A DNA stretch of 64,000 nucleotides from Neobacillus cucumis (GTDB lineage: Bacteria; Bacillota; Bacilli; Bacillales; Cytobacillaceae), in contig NZ_JAFBEX010000002.1 of the NCBI RefSeq assembly GCF_016908975.1, positions 186,001-250,000 of the forward strand, given 5' to 3'. Of this stretch, positions 28,399 through 36,136 are shown in pieces. Each line of letters begins with the position of its first letter. Position 1 is the first letter of the stretch. The notes under the pieces are model-generated. The model had not been told where the DNA came from, made no database searches, and saw only the letters and a list, made by a program, of their open reading frames with translations. Made by a program: the position numbers and the translations under genes.

Positions 28399-28416
28399 TA
28401 TCTTTATTTAGAGATA
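28399..28416 (+). promoter_or_regulatory. MhqR-like operator before the dioxygenase gene
   Basis: TATCTTTATTTAGAGATA keeps the TATCT/AGATA arms at the same spacing as the other two sites. It begins two bases after the doxX stop, and would give the dioxygenase its own repressible promoter. Confidence 0.5.
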
Positions 28417-28507
28417 TTTGAATTAAGATAATTGCTCCGGGTTTAATATCCGTATTAGGAACAAAATAAGGGATAACTGGATTTTATATTAAATAGGGGT
28501 GAAAAAA

Positions 28508-29446
28508 ATGAGTAAAAAGACAATGGGTATTCACCATATTACGGCAATCGTAGGGCATCCGCAAGAAAATGTAGATTTTTACGCAGGAGTTTTGGGATTA
28601 CGTTTGGTCAAGCAAACGGTCAATTTTGATGATCCAGGTACCTATCACCTTTATTTCGGAAATGAAGGTGGAAAACCAGGAACTATCATTACATTCTTTC
28701 CTTGGGCAGGTGCTCGTCAAGGAATTATTGGAGACGGGCAAGTAGGTGTCACTTCTTATGTCGTTCCGAGAGGTGCCATGGAATTCTGGGAAAAAAGGTT
28801 AGAAAAATTCCATGTTCCTTTTACGAAAATGGAACGCTTTGGAGAGCAGTATTTGGAGTTTGATGATCCTCATGGGCTGCACCTTGAAATCGTTGAAAGA
28901 GAGGAAGGGGATGTTAATACCTGGACTTTTGGCGATGTATCACCTGAAGTTGCTATAAAAGGTTTTGGTGGTGCAACTCTTTTCTCAACTCAACCTGAGA
29001 AAACGGGCGAATTATTAGAAAAAGTGATGGGACTTGAATGGGTCGGTAAAGAAGAAGATTTCGCACGTTACCGTTCTACTGCAGATATTGGAAATATCAT
29101 CGACCTTAAATTAACTCCAATTGGACGTGGACAAATGGGTGTTGGAACAGTCCATCACATTGCATGGCGGGCTATTGATGATGAGGATCAATTGGATTGG
29201 CAAAAGTATGTCGCTGCTAATGGTTATGGTGTCACTCCTGTTCAGGATAGAAACTACTTTAATGCCATTTATTTTAGAGAACATGGAGAAATCCTATTTG
29301 AAATTGCCACTGATCCTCCAGGATTTGCTCATGATGAATCCGTAGAGACAATGGGTGAAAAATTAATGTTGCCAACACAGTATGAACCACATAGAGAAAA
29401 AATTGAAAGAGTATTATTACCGTTTGAAGTAAGAGAACTAGACTGA
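28508..29446 (+). CDS. Ring-cleaving dioxygenase, MhqO/MhqA type (VOC fold)
   Basis: The 312-residue protein contains two VOC modules. The metal-site candidates are H in GIHHITAIVG, H in GTVHHIAWRA and E in EILFEIATDPPGF. DDPGTYHLYFGNEGGKPGT and FFPWAGARQGIIG are hallmarks of the MhqO/MhqA/MhqE group (B. subtilis MhqO 312 residues). These enzymes are thought to open hydroquinone or catechol rings and give resistance to quinones. ATG 28508 was chosen; a GTG three codons upstream is in frame. It belongs to the mhqR-doxX unit. Confidence 0.85.
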   Translation: MSKKTMGIHHITAIVGHPQENVDFYAGVLGLRLVKQTVNFDDPGTYHLYFGNEGGKPGTIITFFPWAGARQGIIGDGQVGVTSYVVPRGAMEFWEKRLEKFHVPFTKMERFGEQYLEFDDPHGLHLEIVEREEGDVNTWTFGDVSPEVAIKGFGGATLFSTQPEKTGELLEKVMGLEWVGKEEDFARYRSTADIGNIIDLKLTPIGRGQMGVGTVHHIAWRAIDDEDQLDWQKYVAANGYGVTPVQDRNYFNAIYFREHGEILFEIATDPPGFAHDESVETMGEKLMLPTQYEPHREKIERVLLPFEVRELD

Positions 29447-29502
29447 TTTATGAAAAGGGATGATTTCTTGGGTTGAGAAATCAAATCATAAATAATTGAC
29501 AC

Positions 29503-29540
29503 AAAAGGCTAATCGGCAACTTCACGATTAGCTTTTTGTT
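29503..29540 (+). terminator. Terminator after the quinone-resistance unit
   Basis: GCTAATCG pairs perfectly with CGATTAGC over a nine-base loop; flanking AAAAG and TTTTT extend the stem into the T run. Confidence 0.85.
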
Positions 29541-29709
29541 TTCAAAAAAGAAAAAGGTGTATATACATTACCTTTAAATGAACGACCTAATATAATGTAC
29601 GGATTTAGGGTTTTTAATAAAAAAATATATAAATAATCATAGGGTATAAATGGCAAAATTAGGGCATTTTAAGGATGTCAATATGAGAATGTCGAGAGGA
29701 TGTTAATTA

Positions 29710-30198
29710 GTGGAGAAAAAGTTGTTAAAGTTACTATTAGCAGTATGCGTTTTATGTTTTCCATTTTTATTCAGAGGATCAAAAATGAGAGAAAATCTTT
29801 TGATCTTTTTTTCAAAAGGTGTTATTGCGACTCTTATTGATGCTTATGTTGTTGGAACCAAAAGAATAGAATACCCAGTTCGTCCTCTTTCAAAAATTTT
29901 TCAAACAAATATTCTTTATGATATGTTATTTTTCCCAATTCTAAGCGTTATTTGGGTGAAAATATCGTATAATGATAAATTTAGTAACATTCTAATGAAA
30001 AGTTTGCTTTTCAGTGTTCCTATGAGTCTGGGGCAATGGTTTATGGAAAAAAACACGAGATTATTTAAATGGAACAAATGGTCAGCCTTCCATACTTTTG
30101 CAAGTGTTAATTTTACTTTGTTTACGATTAGAGGGTTTGTTGGTTTTATAAAAATTTTAGATAAATTTAAGGGTAGGCAAAATATAAGCGAAAATTAA
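29710..30198 (+). CDS. CBO0543-like small integral membrane protein
   Basis: The 162-residue product has about four hydrophobic segments and the family-like stretches AYVVGTKRIEYPVRPLSKIF and MSLGQWFMEKNTRLFKWNKW. Proteins of this type are common in spore formers, often in several copies, and have no known function. GTG 29710 follows GAGAGGATG. It is monocistronic. A second protein of related character is encoded at 34363-34812. Confidence 0.65.
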   Translation: MEKKLLKLLLAVCVLCFPFLFRGSKMRENLLIFFSKGVIATLIDAYVVGTKRIEYPVRPLSKIFQTNILYDMLFFPILSVIWVKISYNDKFSNILMKSLLFSVPMSLGQWFMEKNTRLFKWNKWSAFHTFASVNFTLFTIRGFVGFIKILDKFKGRQNISEN

Positions 30199-30465
30199 GG
30201 GTTAATACTATGATAACATGCTTTAATAGAGTTTTTTGTCTTTTGAAATTTTTTATAGAAGTTCGTTATGAGAGCAATAAAGAGCTAATCAAATTTTAAG
30301 ATTTAAAGACAATTTTAAGGCAATCCTTTTAACATGAGGATTGCCTTAATTGATTAATTTCAATTATCAAACTAAAAGTAAATTTTATTTCAAGTTATAA
30401 TATTGTTTTAATATATAAGTCCAAATAGGTGTTTTTCGTTGTTTGAATTGAACTACAACCTTTAT

Positions 30466-30963
30466 TTAGCAGTTTACAGCTTTTTGTTTGTTTAAATATT
30501 GTGCATCTGTTTGTTCACTTGAACGTTTATTTCCTTTATAGATTAAATAAAGGGCAATAATCATAAATAGTAATGCGAAGGCACGTTTCATATCTAGTGA
30601 AATTACTAAACTATTAAACCATCCAAAATGATCAATCAACATACCGATAACAAGTTGACCAGCTATACCAGCAATATTGGTTGCTATGACGCCAATTCTT
30701 GGTACCGCCATGACCGTGAGAAGTAAGTACATAGTGCCTAAGAATGCGGCACTTAATTGCCATTTAGGTACATCTAGGATGGCAAGGATATTTCCTTGTC
30801 CAAAAAAGATAATAAAAATGGCTAAAAACAATGTCCCAGTTAGAAAGGTTAACAGTGTAGTTTCAATAGTTCCTACTTTTCGACTAAATGTACCATTGAT
30901 AGACGATTGAGCGCTTAGTGTAATACCTCCAAATAAGGTAAATAGAATCATTAATATATCCAT
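30466..30963 (-). CDS. DMT-superfamily transporter, DUF606/YdcZ type (second subunit)
   Basis: The 165-residue protein has five hydrophobic segments. LSAQSSINGTFSRKVGTIET is the DUF606 start, and DVPKWQLSAAFLGTMYL with GQLVIGMLIDHFGWF repeats the same elements as its neighbour. DUF606 proteins often occur as adjacent pairs forming a small multidrug-like transporter. It lies 11 bases after the partner gene and under the same ArsR regulator. The substrate is unknown. Confidence 0.8.
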   Translation of the reverse strand: MDILMILFTLFGGITLSAQSSINGTFSRKVGTIETTLLTFLTGTLFLAIFIIFFGQGNILAILDVPKWQLSAAFLGTMYLLLTVMAVPRIGVIATNIAGIAGQLVIGMLIDHFGWFNSLVISLDMKRAFALLFMIIALYLIYKGNKRSSEQTDAQYLNKQKAVNC

Positions 30964-30974
30964 TTTAAGACCTC

Positions 30975-31403
30975 CTAGTAAACTAAAATAAGTGCAATTA
31001 TCATTGAAATAACAGCAAATATCTTCTCTTTATTGATTCTAGTTTTTTTGCTGCCTAACCAACCATAATGTTCAATAACCATACTCATGACCAGTTGACC
31101 AATAATTACTGCAACCATGGTGATCCCAACACCAACAAAGGGAACACTAACCACAATAGATGTTAAATAAACAACTCCTAAGACACCACCAAGCAGTGAC
31201 CATTTAGGTGCCTCAACAGCATATGATAGTTTACCTTTTCCAAAGAATATCCATAATAATCCCAAGATGATTGAACCCATAAAGAAGTTGTAAAAACTAG
31301 TTTCCAATTGTCCGATGGTTTTCCCTAGTTCACCGTAGATAGCACCTTCAAAACTAAGTGCTGCACCTGCAAATAACGCAAGTAAATACGAGAAGTAACG
31401 CAT
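30975..31403 (-). CDS. DMT-superfamily transporter, DUF606/YdcZ type (first subunit)
   Basis: The 142-residue membrane protein with about five helices shows GAALSFEGAIYGELGKTIGQ, EAPKWSLLGGVLGVVYL and GQLVMSMVIEHYGWLG, homologous to its downstream partner. The start is preceded by AAGGAGG in the minus orientation. The pair and the ArsR gene form a leftward operon; an ATATC-N8-CGATAT type palindrome lies upstream of it. Confidence 0.8.
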   Translation of the reverse strand: MRYFSYLLALFAGAALSFEGAIYGELGKTIGQLETSFYNFFMGSIILGLLWIFFGKGKLSYAVEAPKWSLLGGVLGVVYLTSIVVSVPFVGVGITMVAVIIGQLVMSMVIEHYGWLGSKKTRINKEKIFAVISMIIALILVY

Positions 31404-31436
31404 ACGATAAGTCCTCCTTATTATCTGTATAAATAA

Positions 31437-31456
31437 ATATCTAGAATAATCGATAT
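31437..31456. promoter_or_regulatory. Candidate ArsR-family operator before the DUF606 pair
   Basis: ATATCT-N8-CGATAT has the same 6-8-6 layout as the site upstream of the arsR-like gene (31815-31834), with one mismatch in the arms. Confidence 0.55.
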
Positions 31457-31487
31457 AAGTTTTAATAAAAAACAGAAATCACCCAAC

Positions 31488-31802
31488 TTAGATTTCCGTT
31501 TTAAAATATTCAGCCAACTGACGAATGAAATCTTCGTTTCTTCTATAATAAGTCCATTGGCCATAACGAACAGATTCAAGCAGACCTGCTTTCTGCATCA
31601 TATTTAAGTAGTGTGAAACCGTAGATTGAGAAGCTTTAGCCTTTTCTTGAATATCCCCAACACATACTCCACCTTTGTAGCTTACCTCCTTTGGCAGGTG
31701 AGCGCCTTGTTTAGGGAAATGCTTCTCTGGTTCCTTTAACCACTGTAAAATGTTAAGTCGAGTTTCGTTTGATAGCGCCTTAAATACATCGATTGGTTCC
31801 AT
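31488..31802 (-). CDS. ArsR/SmtB-family transcriptional repressor
   Basis: The 104-residue winged-helix protein reads VFKALSNETRLNILQWL at the start and IQEKAKASQSTVSHYLNMMQ as the helix-turn-helix, then LLESVRYGQWTYYRRNE as the wing. An insert, KHFPKQGAHLPKEVSYKGGV, between helices carries one Cys (GVCVGD) but no ELCVCDL metal motif, so it may sense something other than metal. Its gene leads the DUF606 transporter pair. Two matching palindromes are its probable operators. Confidence 0.88.
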   Translation of the reverse strand: MEPIDVFKALSNETRLNILQWLKEPEKHFPKQGAHLPKEVSYKGGVCVGDIQEKAKASQSTVSHYLNMMQKAGLLESVRYGQWTYYRRNEDFIRQLAEYFKTEI

Positions 31803-31814
31803 GTTTTACATTAT

Positions 31815-31834
31815 ATATCGAATTTTTCCGATAT
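31815..31834. promoter_or_regulatory. Candidate ArsR-family operator before arsR
   Basis: A perfect inverted repeat, ATATCG-N8-CGATAT, starts 13 bases upstream of the arsR-like start codon. Confidence 0.6.
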
Positions 31835-32097
31835 GTCAATTCAGTCAAAGAAAGTCATGACTATTATTATGCTTTGTTTCTGAATAAGTAAGGATTCCCC
31901 TAATTGATTAAAGGGGCAGAGAGAGTGGACATACTCCATTTTTTTGTTTGTAAATTCTCCCCAAAAAACTATTTTATTGAATTAAAATACTTTATAATTA
32001 ATCTTGTGTTTTTAATTATTAAAATATTGTGTAGGAGACTTGTGGTTGCATGAATGTGGATAAACCTTAATTTTTAATTTTAAATTGTATTGATAAA

Positions 32098-32205
32098 ATG
32101 AAGAAAAAAATGATTGAATCAGCAAAGTATACTGGTTTGCAAAGTGAAGAGACAATAAAATGTAGTCAGAATCTTGACATATTAATAAATAAATATATGA
32201 AGTAA
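32098..32205 (+). CDS. Spo0E-like aspartyl-phosphate phosphatase (very small)
   Basis: The 35 codons read MKKKMIESAKYTGLQSE, then ETIKCSQNLDILINKYMK. This matches the Spo0E pattern of a helix, a G-L-x-S-x-x-T-I loop and the S-Q-x-L-D motif (here SQNLD) that acts on Spo0A phosphate. The normal N-terminal helix is short, no ribosome-binding site is seen, and an in-frame stop lies 30 bases upstream, so it may be a decayed copy. Nothing nearby is obviously co-transcribed. Confidence 0.5.
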   Translation: MKKKMIESAKYTGLQSEETIKCSQNLDILINKYMK

Positions 32206-32365
32206 TCTACCAATAAAGACATAAATCTACTTACTAATGTTTCATGAGAATTTTAAAAGTGGACAGGAGTTACCTGACTTTCAACCATTTTAGTTAATCT
32301 TGGGGACGATTCTCTTGGTTGGTTTAGGGATATCGAGAAGATAATAACTAATACAGTAAAAATAG

Positions 32366-32740
32366 CTCAAACTAAATATAATTATTAAATTCAGTAATAA
32401 ACTGACTTTACCGATAAGTTATAACGTATCGTCAAATACGATCAAGTTTAACTACATACAAATTAACGGGTATAACGCTAAAATTAACTTTAAAATTAAA
32501 GAAACAGATGAAAACTGTTCGAAGATTATACTTTATCACCAGCTCGGTTATTATTTAGAATTTAGGAAAAATACACGAGTTTTAAAGACTCTCTTTTATG
32601 GTGGAGAAGAAGAAAAAGAACAGCTTTTAGCAGAAATCGAAGAGAATTCTTGGGAACTTGGAAAAACACTGGTACCTAAATATCGTTTAAAAGCATATGA
32701 TCAAGTACGTGAATTGGATATAGACTTGTTAAAAGTCTGA
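32366..32740 (+). pseudogene. Long open frame without a start codon, unknown protein remnant
   Basis: The frame is open for 124 codons but contains no ATG, GTG or good TTG start near its beginning. It reads SYNVSSNTIKFNYIQINGYN, then ENCSKIILYHQLGYYLEFRK, then GGEEEKEQLLAEIEENSWEL and ends ELDIDLLKV. The composition is clearly protein-like. A second remnant (GDDSLGWFRDIEKIITNTV) precedes it in another frame near 32300. I do not recognise the family; it is probably the end of a frame-shifted gene. Confidence 0.4.
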
Positions 32741-32816
32741 ATAGATTTACAGGGGACAGGCATTTAGGACACTACTTTAATAAGCACAAATTTTCTGTAA
32801 AGAAAATTAAAATAAA

Positions 32817-32841
32817 AAATCTTCCAATAGATGGAAGATTT
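32817..32841. terminator. Terminator of trmL (bidirectional hairpin)
   Basis: AAATCTTCC pairs with GGAAGATTT over a seven-base loop with A and T tracts outside, two bases from the trmL stop. Confidence 0.8.
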
Positions 32842-32843
32842 TT

Positions 32844-33314
32844 TTATTTTAAATTGGGAAATCCTTGCTGGCGTAAAGCCTCATATACCAATATAGCAGC
32901 TGTATTCGAAAGGTTCAGTGATCGAATATTACCAGTCATTGGGATTCTCAAAAAGTGATCTTTATCTTTTTTCATTAAATCTTTTGGTAAACCGGTTGTT
33001 TCTTTTCCGAACATAAAATAGTGTTCCTTTGATACATCACTGAAATCAAAAGATGAATGTGGTTTTTCACCATATGTCTCAATATAGTAAAACTCACCTT
33101 CATTTTTTGAGAAAAATTCATCTAATGAGTCATAATACGTTATGTTTAAAAGCTGCCAGAAATCCAAACCAGCTTGTTTGATCATCTTTTCATCTGTTGA
33201 AAAGCCAAGTGGCCGGATAAAATGCAAGGCTGTTTCCGTTGCGGCACAAGTACGTGCAATATTGGCAGTATTAGCCGGAATTTCTGGTTGATATAGTACA
33301 ACATGTATTGCCAA
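32844..33314 (-). CDS. trmL: tRNA (cytidine/uridine(34)-2'-O)-methyltransferase TrmL
   Basis: The 156-residue SPOUT methyltransferase starts MAIHVVLYQPEIPANTANIA, with the knot motifs FMFGKETTGLPKDLM and RIPMTGNIRSLNLSNTAAIL that bind S-adenosylmethionine. It methylates the wobble ribose of tRNA-Leu. The length equals the usual 155-160. The gene is monocistronic and followed by its own terminator. Confidence 0.93.
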   Translation of the reverse strand: MAIHVVLYQPEIPANTANIARTCAATETALHFIRPLGFSTDEKMIKQAGLDFWQLLNITYYDSLDEFFSKNEGEFYYIETYGEKPHSSFDFSDVSKEHYFMFGKETTGLPKDLMKKDKDHFLRIPMTGNIRSLNLSNTAAILVYEALRQQGFPNLK

Positions 33315-33388
33315 GAATGGTCACCTCTATCTGTATTTTACCCTCCAAATTATAACATACAGTAGGCACTGTTACTTGATGACTAGCA

Positions 33389-33544
33389 TTAAACTTCGTT
33401 CTCTCTCTTCGTGACTACTGTTTCATCTCCACATCGGTGACATCTAAACCAAGTCGCAATATATCCCCATCCATCTGGTCTCTGATCTGTTTCTTCATAA
33501 ATGTGACCTTTTAATTTGCAGATGATCTTATCTAGAATAGCCAT
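33389..33544 (-). CDS. Small 51-residue protein with a CxxC zinc-ribbon-like pair
   Basis: The minus-strand frame reads MAILDKIICKLKGHIYEET, then DQRPDGWGYIATWFRCHRCG and a charged tail ending KRENEV. ATG 33544 follows AAGGAGG by eight bases, a very good ribosome-binding site. CHRCG plus the upstream Cys and His (CKLKGH) could bind zinc. The function is unknown. It is too short for standard gene-length cut-offs, but its signals look real. Confidence 0.65.
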   Translation of the reverse strand: MAILDKIICKLKGHIYEETDQRPDGWGYIATWFRCHRCGDETVVTKRENEV

Positions 33545-33558
33545 CATAAAAACCTCCT

Positions 33559-33965
33559 TCAATGAAAAGTTGATTTTTTATCTATTTCATCTTTATGCTC
33601 CAATGCTTGTACACTTTGTTTTAAGTCTTCACTACAATCATTACAAAGGAATTACATACCTGGACTGATGCAAGTTGAATATATACGAATTAACGGGTAC
33701 TTAATTTAAAAATAGGCTTGTTACGGAGATCGAGTTTTTGTTTTTTAACTACCGGTCGAGTTAGTAATTGGGGGATTAAATACAAAACTTCTTGTGGTTA
33801 GTTTTAACTGTACTTTTTTTGATATGAATGTGAGGATGAGGGGGATGCAAAATGGGGTTTGACTTTCACAGTAATAAAAATTGCAGCATATATACCTTTC
33901 CGTACAGACAACAGCAGGGGAACCCCAATAGGAGTTGCCCCTGCAATCGTTCAGTTATAAGTCGA
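33559..33965. other. Gene-poor spacer with a short coding remnant and a strong hairpin
   Basis: On the minus strand 33559-33648, a start-less frame reads FLCNDCSEDLKQSVQALEH and ends after KKSTFH. Near 33679-33697, ATATACGAATTAACGGGTA repeats with few changes the bases at 32453-32473. A hairpin with arms GCAGGGG (33914-33920) and CCCCTGC (33938-33944) lies downstream of the SPW gene stop and may end its transcript, but it lacks a T run. Confidence 0.35.
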
Positions 33966-34136
33966 CTAGGATTTATTGGTATCTTTTTTCGATCCTACCC
34001 AAATTGCAAGGATTAAGGTAATAATTCCAAAAATAATACTATTCCATAGAGCGCCTGCGTTATCGGAGAAATTGTACACCCATGGCGAAATGACGAGCCA
34101 GATACCAATTAATCCAGTGAGCCAAAGTTGCCACAT
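33966..34136 (-). CDS. SPW-repeat small membrane protein
   Basis: The 56-residue product begins MWQLWLTGLIGIWLVISPWV and has a second helix, NSIIFGIITLILAIWVG, then a polar tail. ISPWV is the SPW motif of the SPW-repeat family of small membrane proteins. AAAGGGAG precedes the ATG. It lies under a set of overlapping palindromes at 34160-34177. The role of the family is unknown. Confidence 0.75.
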   Translation of the reverse strand: MWQLWLTGLIGIWLVISPWVYNFSDNAGALWNSIIFGIITLILAIWVGSKKDTNKS

Positions 34137-34159
34137 AGTTACCACTCCCTTTAAAATTT

Positions 34160-34177
34160 AACGTCGACGTTAACGTC
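34160..34177. promoter_or_regulatory. Overlapping palindromes upstream of the SPW gene
   Basis: AACGTCGACGTT (34160-34171) is a perfect 12-base palindrome and overlaps a second, GACGTTAACGTC (34166-34177). They lie 24 bases from the SPW start and look like an operator. Confidence 0.4.
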
Positions 34178-34362
34178 TTTAAAATATATGACTTTCTATT
34201 CCTGAATATAACCTAATTCATATTAAGCCAGATTCTTAATCCGAAAGTTTATCCGGTTAGTTCCATTAGGACCAAGCAGGAAAATGTATGCCTCACTAGG
34301 AGGGAGTTGAATAAGAGTAACCCAATTTAGGAAAAGATAAAAAAATTATTGGAGGTTCATCA

Positions 34363-34812
34363 ATGGGTCAAGTCCTTTCTTGGATTGTAATGATCGTACC
34401 TTGGTTTTTACTTGTACCACTAAATTCAATCAGGGAAAGAAATTTTTTATCCGTTGCGTTTTTTACGGTCTTATTGTATACGATTTATTTCCAAATAACG
34501 GAAGTTTGGGATTGGTGGACGGTTACAAAAAATTTATTTTTTCTATCAAATGTTTCATCGTTTACATATGGGCTACTTCCTGTCACTACAATCCTTGTAT
34601 TTTATTTTTTTTATCCCAACGTTTGGTTGTTTTTTGGCGCTAATATCATATTAGATGCAGTACAAGCATTTATTATTAGCCCTTTTATTTTTGAAAAAGT
34701 TGGACTTTATGAGTTGAACAATATGAGTAATTTGGGGCTATATTTTGCTATTATTAGTCATTTACCAATCATTTATCTTTATCAAAGATGGTACGATTCT
34801 GTATTCAAATAG
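34363..34812 (+). CDS. Small integral membrane protein of unknown function (CBO0543-like)
   Basis: The 149-residue protein has about four to five hydrophobic segments, rich in Trp and Phe (VPWFLLVPLN at the start, YFQITEVWDWWTVTKNLFF, PFIFEKVGLYELNNMSNLG). The layout resembles CBO0543-type proteins and the product of 29710-30198. GGAGG stands nine bases before the ATG. It is monocistronic with a terminator. No function can be assigned. Confidence 0.6.
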   Translation: MGQVLSWIVMIVPWFLLVPLNSIRERNFLSVAFFTVLLYTIYFQITEVWDWWTVTKNLFFLSNVSSFTYGLLPVTTILVFYFFYPNVWLFFGANIILDAVQAFIISPFIFEKVGLYELNNMSNLGLYFAIISHLPIIYLYQRWYDSVFK

Positions 34813-34832
34813 ATTAAATATGGTGTTTAACG

Positions 34833-34867
34833 AAAGGGTCGTTTCTTCAAGAGGAAGGTCCCTTTTT
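34833..34867 (+). terminator. Terminator after the small membrane protein gene
   Basis: AAAGGG (34833) pairs with CCCTTT (34860), with further internal pairing, and the hairpin runs into TTTTT. Confidence 0.6.
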
Positions 34868-34968
34868 ACTGTTCTTGTACTAATTTGGGGAACTAAACTA
34901 TTTCAAACCAAGATACTACTGTAAATCTAATCTTTCGATATATAATAAATTTTGAGGAGGTTGAGAAC

Positions 34969-35949
34969 ATGAAAGCAATTCAAGTAACAGAATTTGGTGG
35001 ACCTGAGAAATTAGTTTATACAGACGTTGACGAAGTAACAGCAGGAAAGGGAGAGGTATGTGTTCGATTACATGCGGCAGGCGTCAATCCGAGTGATACT
35101 TACACATTAACAGGTACATATGCGTTTAGTATACCTCAGTTGCCTTATACCCCAGGCTTAGACGGGGCTGGGATTGTAGAGGCGATTGGAGAAGAAGTCA
35201 CGAATGTTCGTGTGGGGGATCGTGTCTTTATTGCGTCCTTAATGAATGGTCATAGTACAGGCGCATTTGCACAAAAAGTAGTATGTGATGCAACATCGGT
35301 TCATCCATTACCGGAACATGTATCCTTTGAACAAGGTGCCGCATTAGGAGTACCTGCCTTAACAGCCTATCGTGCACTATTTCAACGCGCCTATCTGAAG
35401 CCTGGTCAAACTGTGCTAATTCATGGAGCCAGTGGCGGGGTTGGCTTACAGGTTGTGCAAATGGCTAAATCTCACGGTGCTAGAGTAATTGGAACAGCCA
35501 GTAGACACGAGGGTAAAAAATTTGTGCAGCAAGCTGGTGCTGATTTTGTCATTGATCATGTGACTGAAGCAACGATTGAAGATGTGCTAGCCTTAACAGA
35601 GGGCAAGGGGCCTGATGTCATTATTGAGTTTTTGGCAAATAAGAATTTAGAGACAGATTTAAAGCTGATTGCATCATATGGAAAAATTGTCATTATTGGG
35701 AATCGCGGTTCCATCGAAATTAATCCACGCCTTGCCATGCAAAAAGAATGTGATATTTTAGCAACTGCTCTATGGAACGCACCGAAAGATGAATATGACC
35801 AAAGCATCCATGGTGTCATTGGCATGCTAACAAGTGGTGCGCTTCAGCCAATTATTGGTACAACATTGCCACTTCAGCAAGCAACGGAAGGCTTTGAACA
35901 AATAGCAAAAGGCAGTGCAAATGGTAAACTTGTTTTGAAAATTGACTAA
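34969..35949 (+). CDS. NADPH:quinone reductase-like medium-chain dehydrogenase
   Basis: The 326-residue protein of the zinc-free MDR group starts MKAIQVTEFGGPEKLVY. It has AAGVNPSDTY, PYTPGLDGAGIVEAIG, the cofactor motif VLIHGASGGVGLQVVQMAK and a C-terminal ANGKLVLKI. Zinc-binding cysteines are absent, as in quinone oxidoreductases (Qor/CryZ). It reduces quinones or reactive enones with NADPH in the cytosol. GAGGAGG precedes its ATG. A second quinone reductase gene follows, so a role in quinone or electrophile defence is likely. Confidence 0.85.
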   Translation: MKAIQVTEFGGPEKLVYTDVDEVTAGKGEVCVRLHAAGVNPSDTYTLTGTYAFSIPQLPYTPGLDGAGIVEAIGEEVTNVRVGDRVFIASLMNGHSTGAFAQKVVCDATSVHPLPEHVSFEQGAALGVPALTAYRALFQRAYLKPGQTVLIHGASGGVGLQVVQMAKSHGARVIGTASRHEGKKFVQQAGADFVIDHVTEATIEDVLALTEGKGPDVIIEFLANKNLETDLKLIASYGKIVIIGNRGSIEINPRLAMQKECDILATALWNAPKDEYDQSIHGVIGMLTSGALQPIIGTTLPLQQATEGFEQIAKGSANGKLVLKID

Positions 35950-35969
35950 TTATTTATCTCTTTAATAGG

Positions 35970-36004
35970 AGGCGATTATTCCATAATGGAGATCGCCTTT
36001 TTTA
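35970..36004 (+). terminator. Terminator after the MDR gene
   Basis: AGGCGAT pairs with ATCGCCT over a 15-base loop and is followed by seven T. Confidence 0.8.
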
Positions 36005-36058
36005 TTTGACTAGGAAAGTGACTGAAAGAAGCAACCAATTTTAGAACAAAATTATTTG

Positions 36059-36113
36059 TTGACAAAACGATTACAGGTAACTAAAATAAATACATGTAAT
36101 CAATATTGTTACA
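36059..36113 (+). promoter_or_regulatory. Promoter and repeated palindromes upstream of qorB-like gene
   Basis: TTGACA (36059-36064), a 17-base spacer and TAAAAT (36082-36087) form a good promoter. The spacer carries TTACAGGTAA, and downstream lie TACATGTA and TTGTTACATTT, related half-sites of the type bound by HxlR/MarR-like redox regulators; the regulator itself is not adjacent. Confidence 0.55.
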
Positions 36114-36136
36114 TTTAAAAGTTGGAGGGAATATAA

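Noticed and set aside
33976..34161. 61-residue plus-strand frame
   Set aside because: It is the antisense shadow of the SPW-repeat gene, which has a ribosome-binding site and a recognisable motif.
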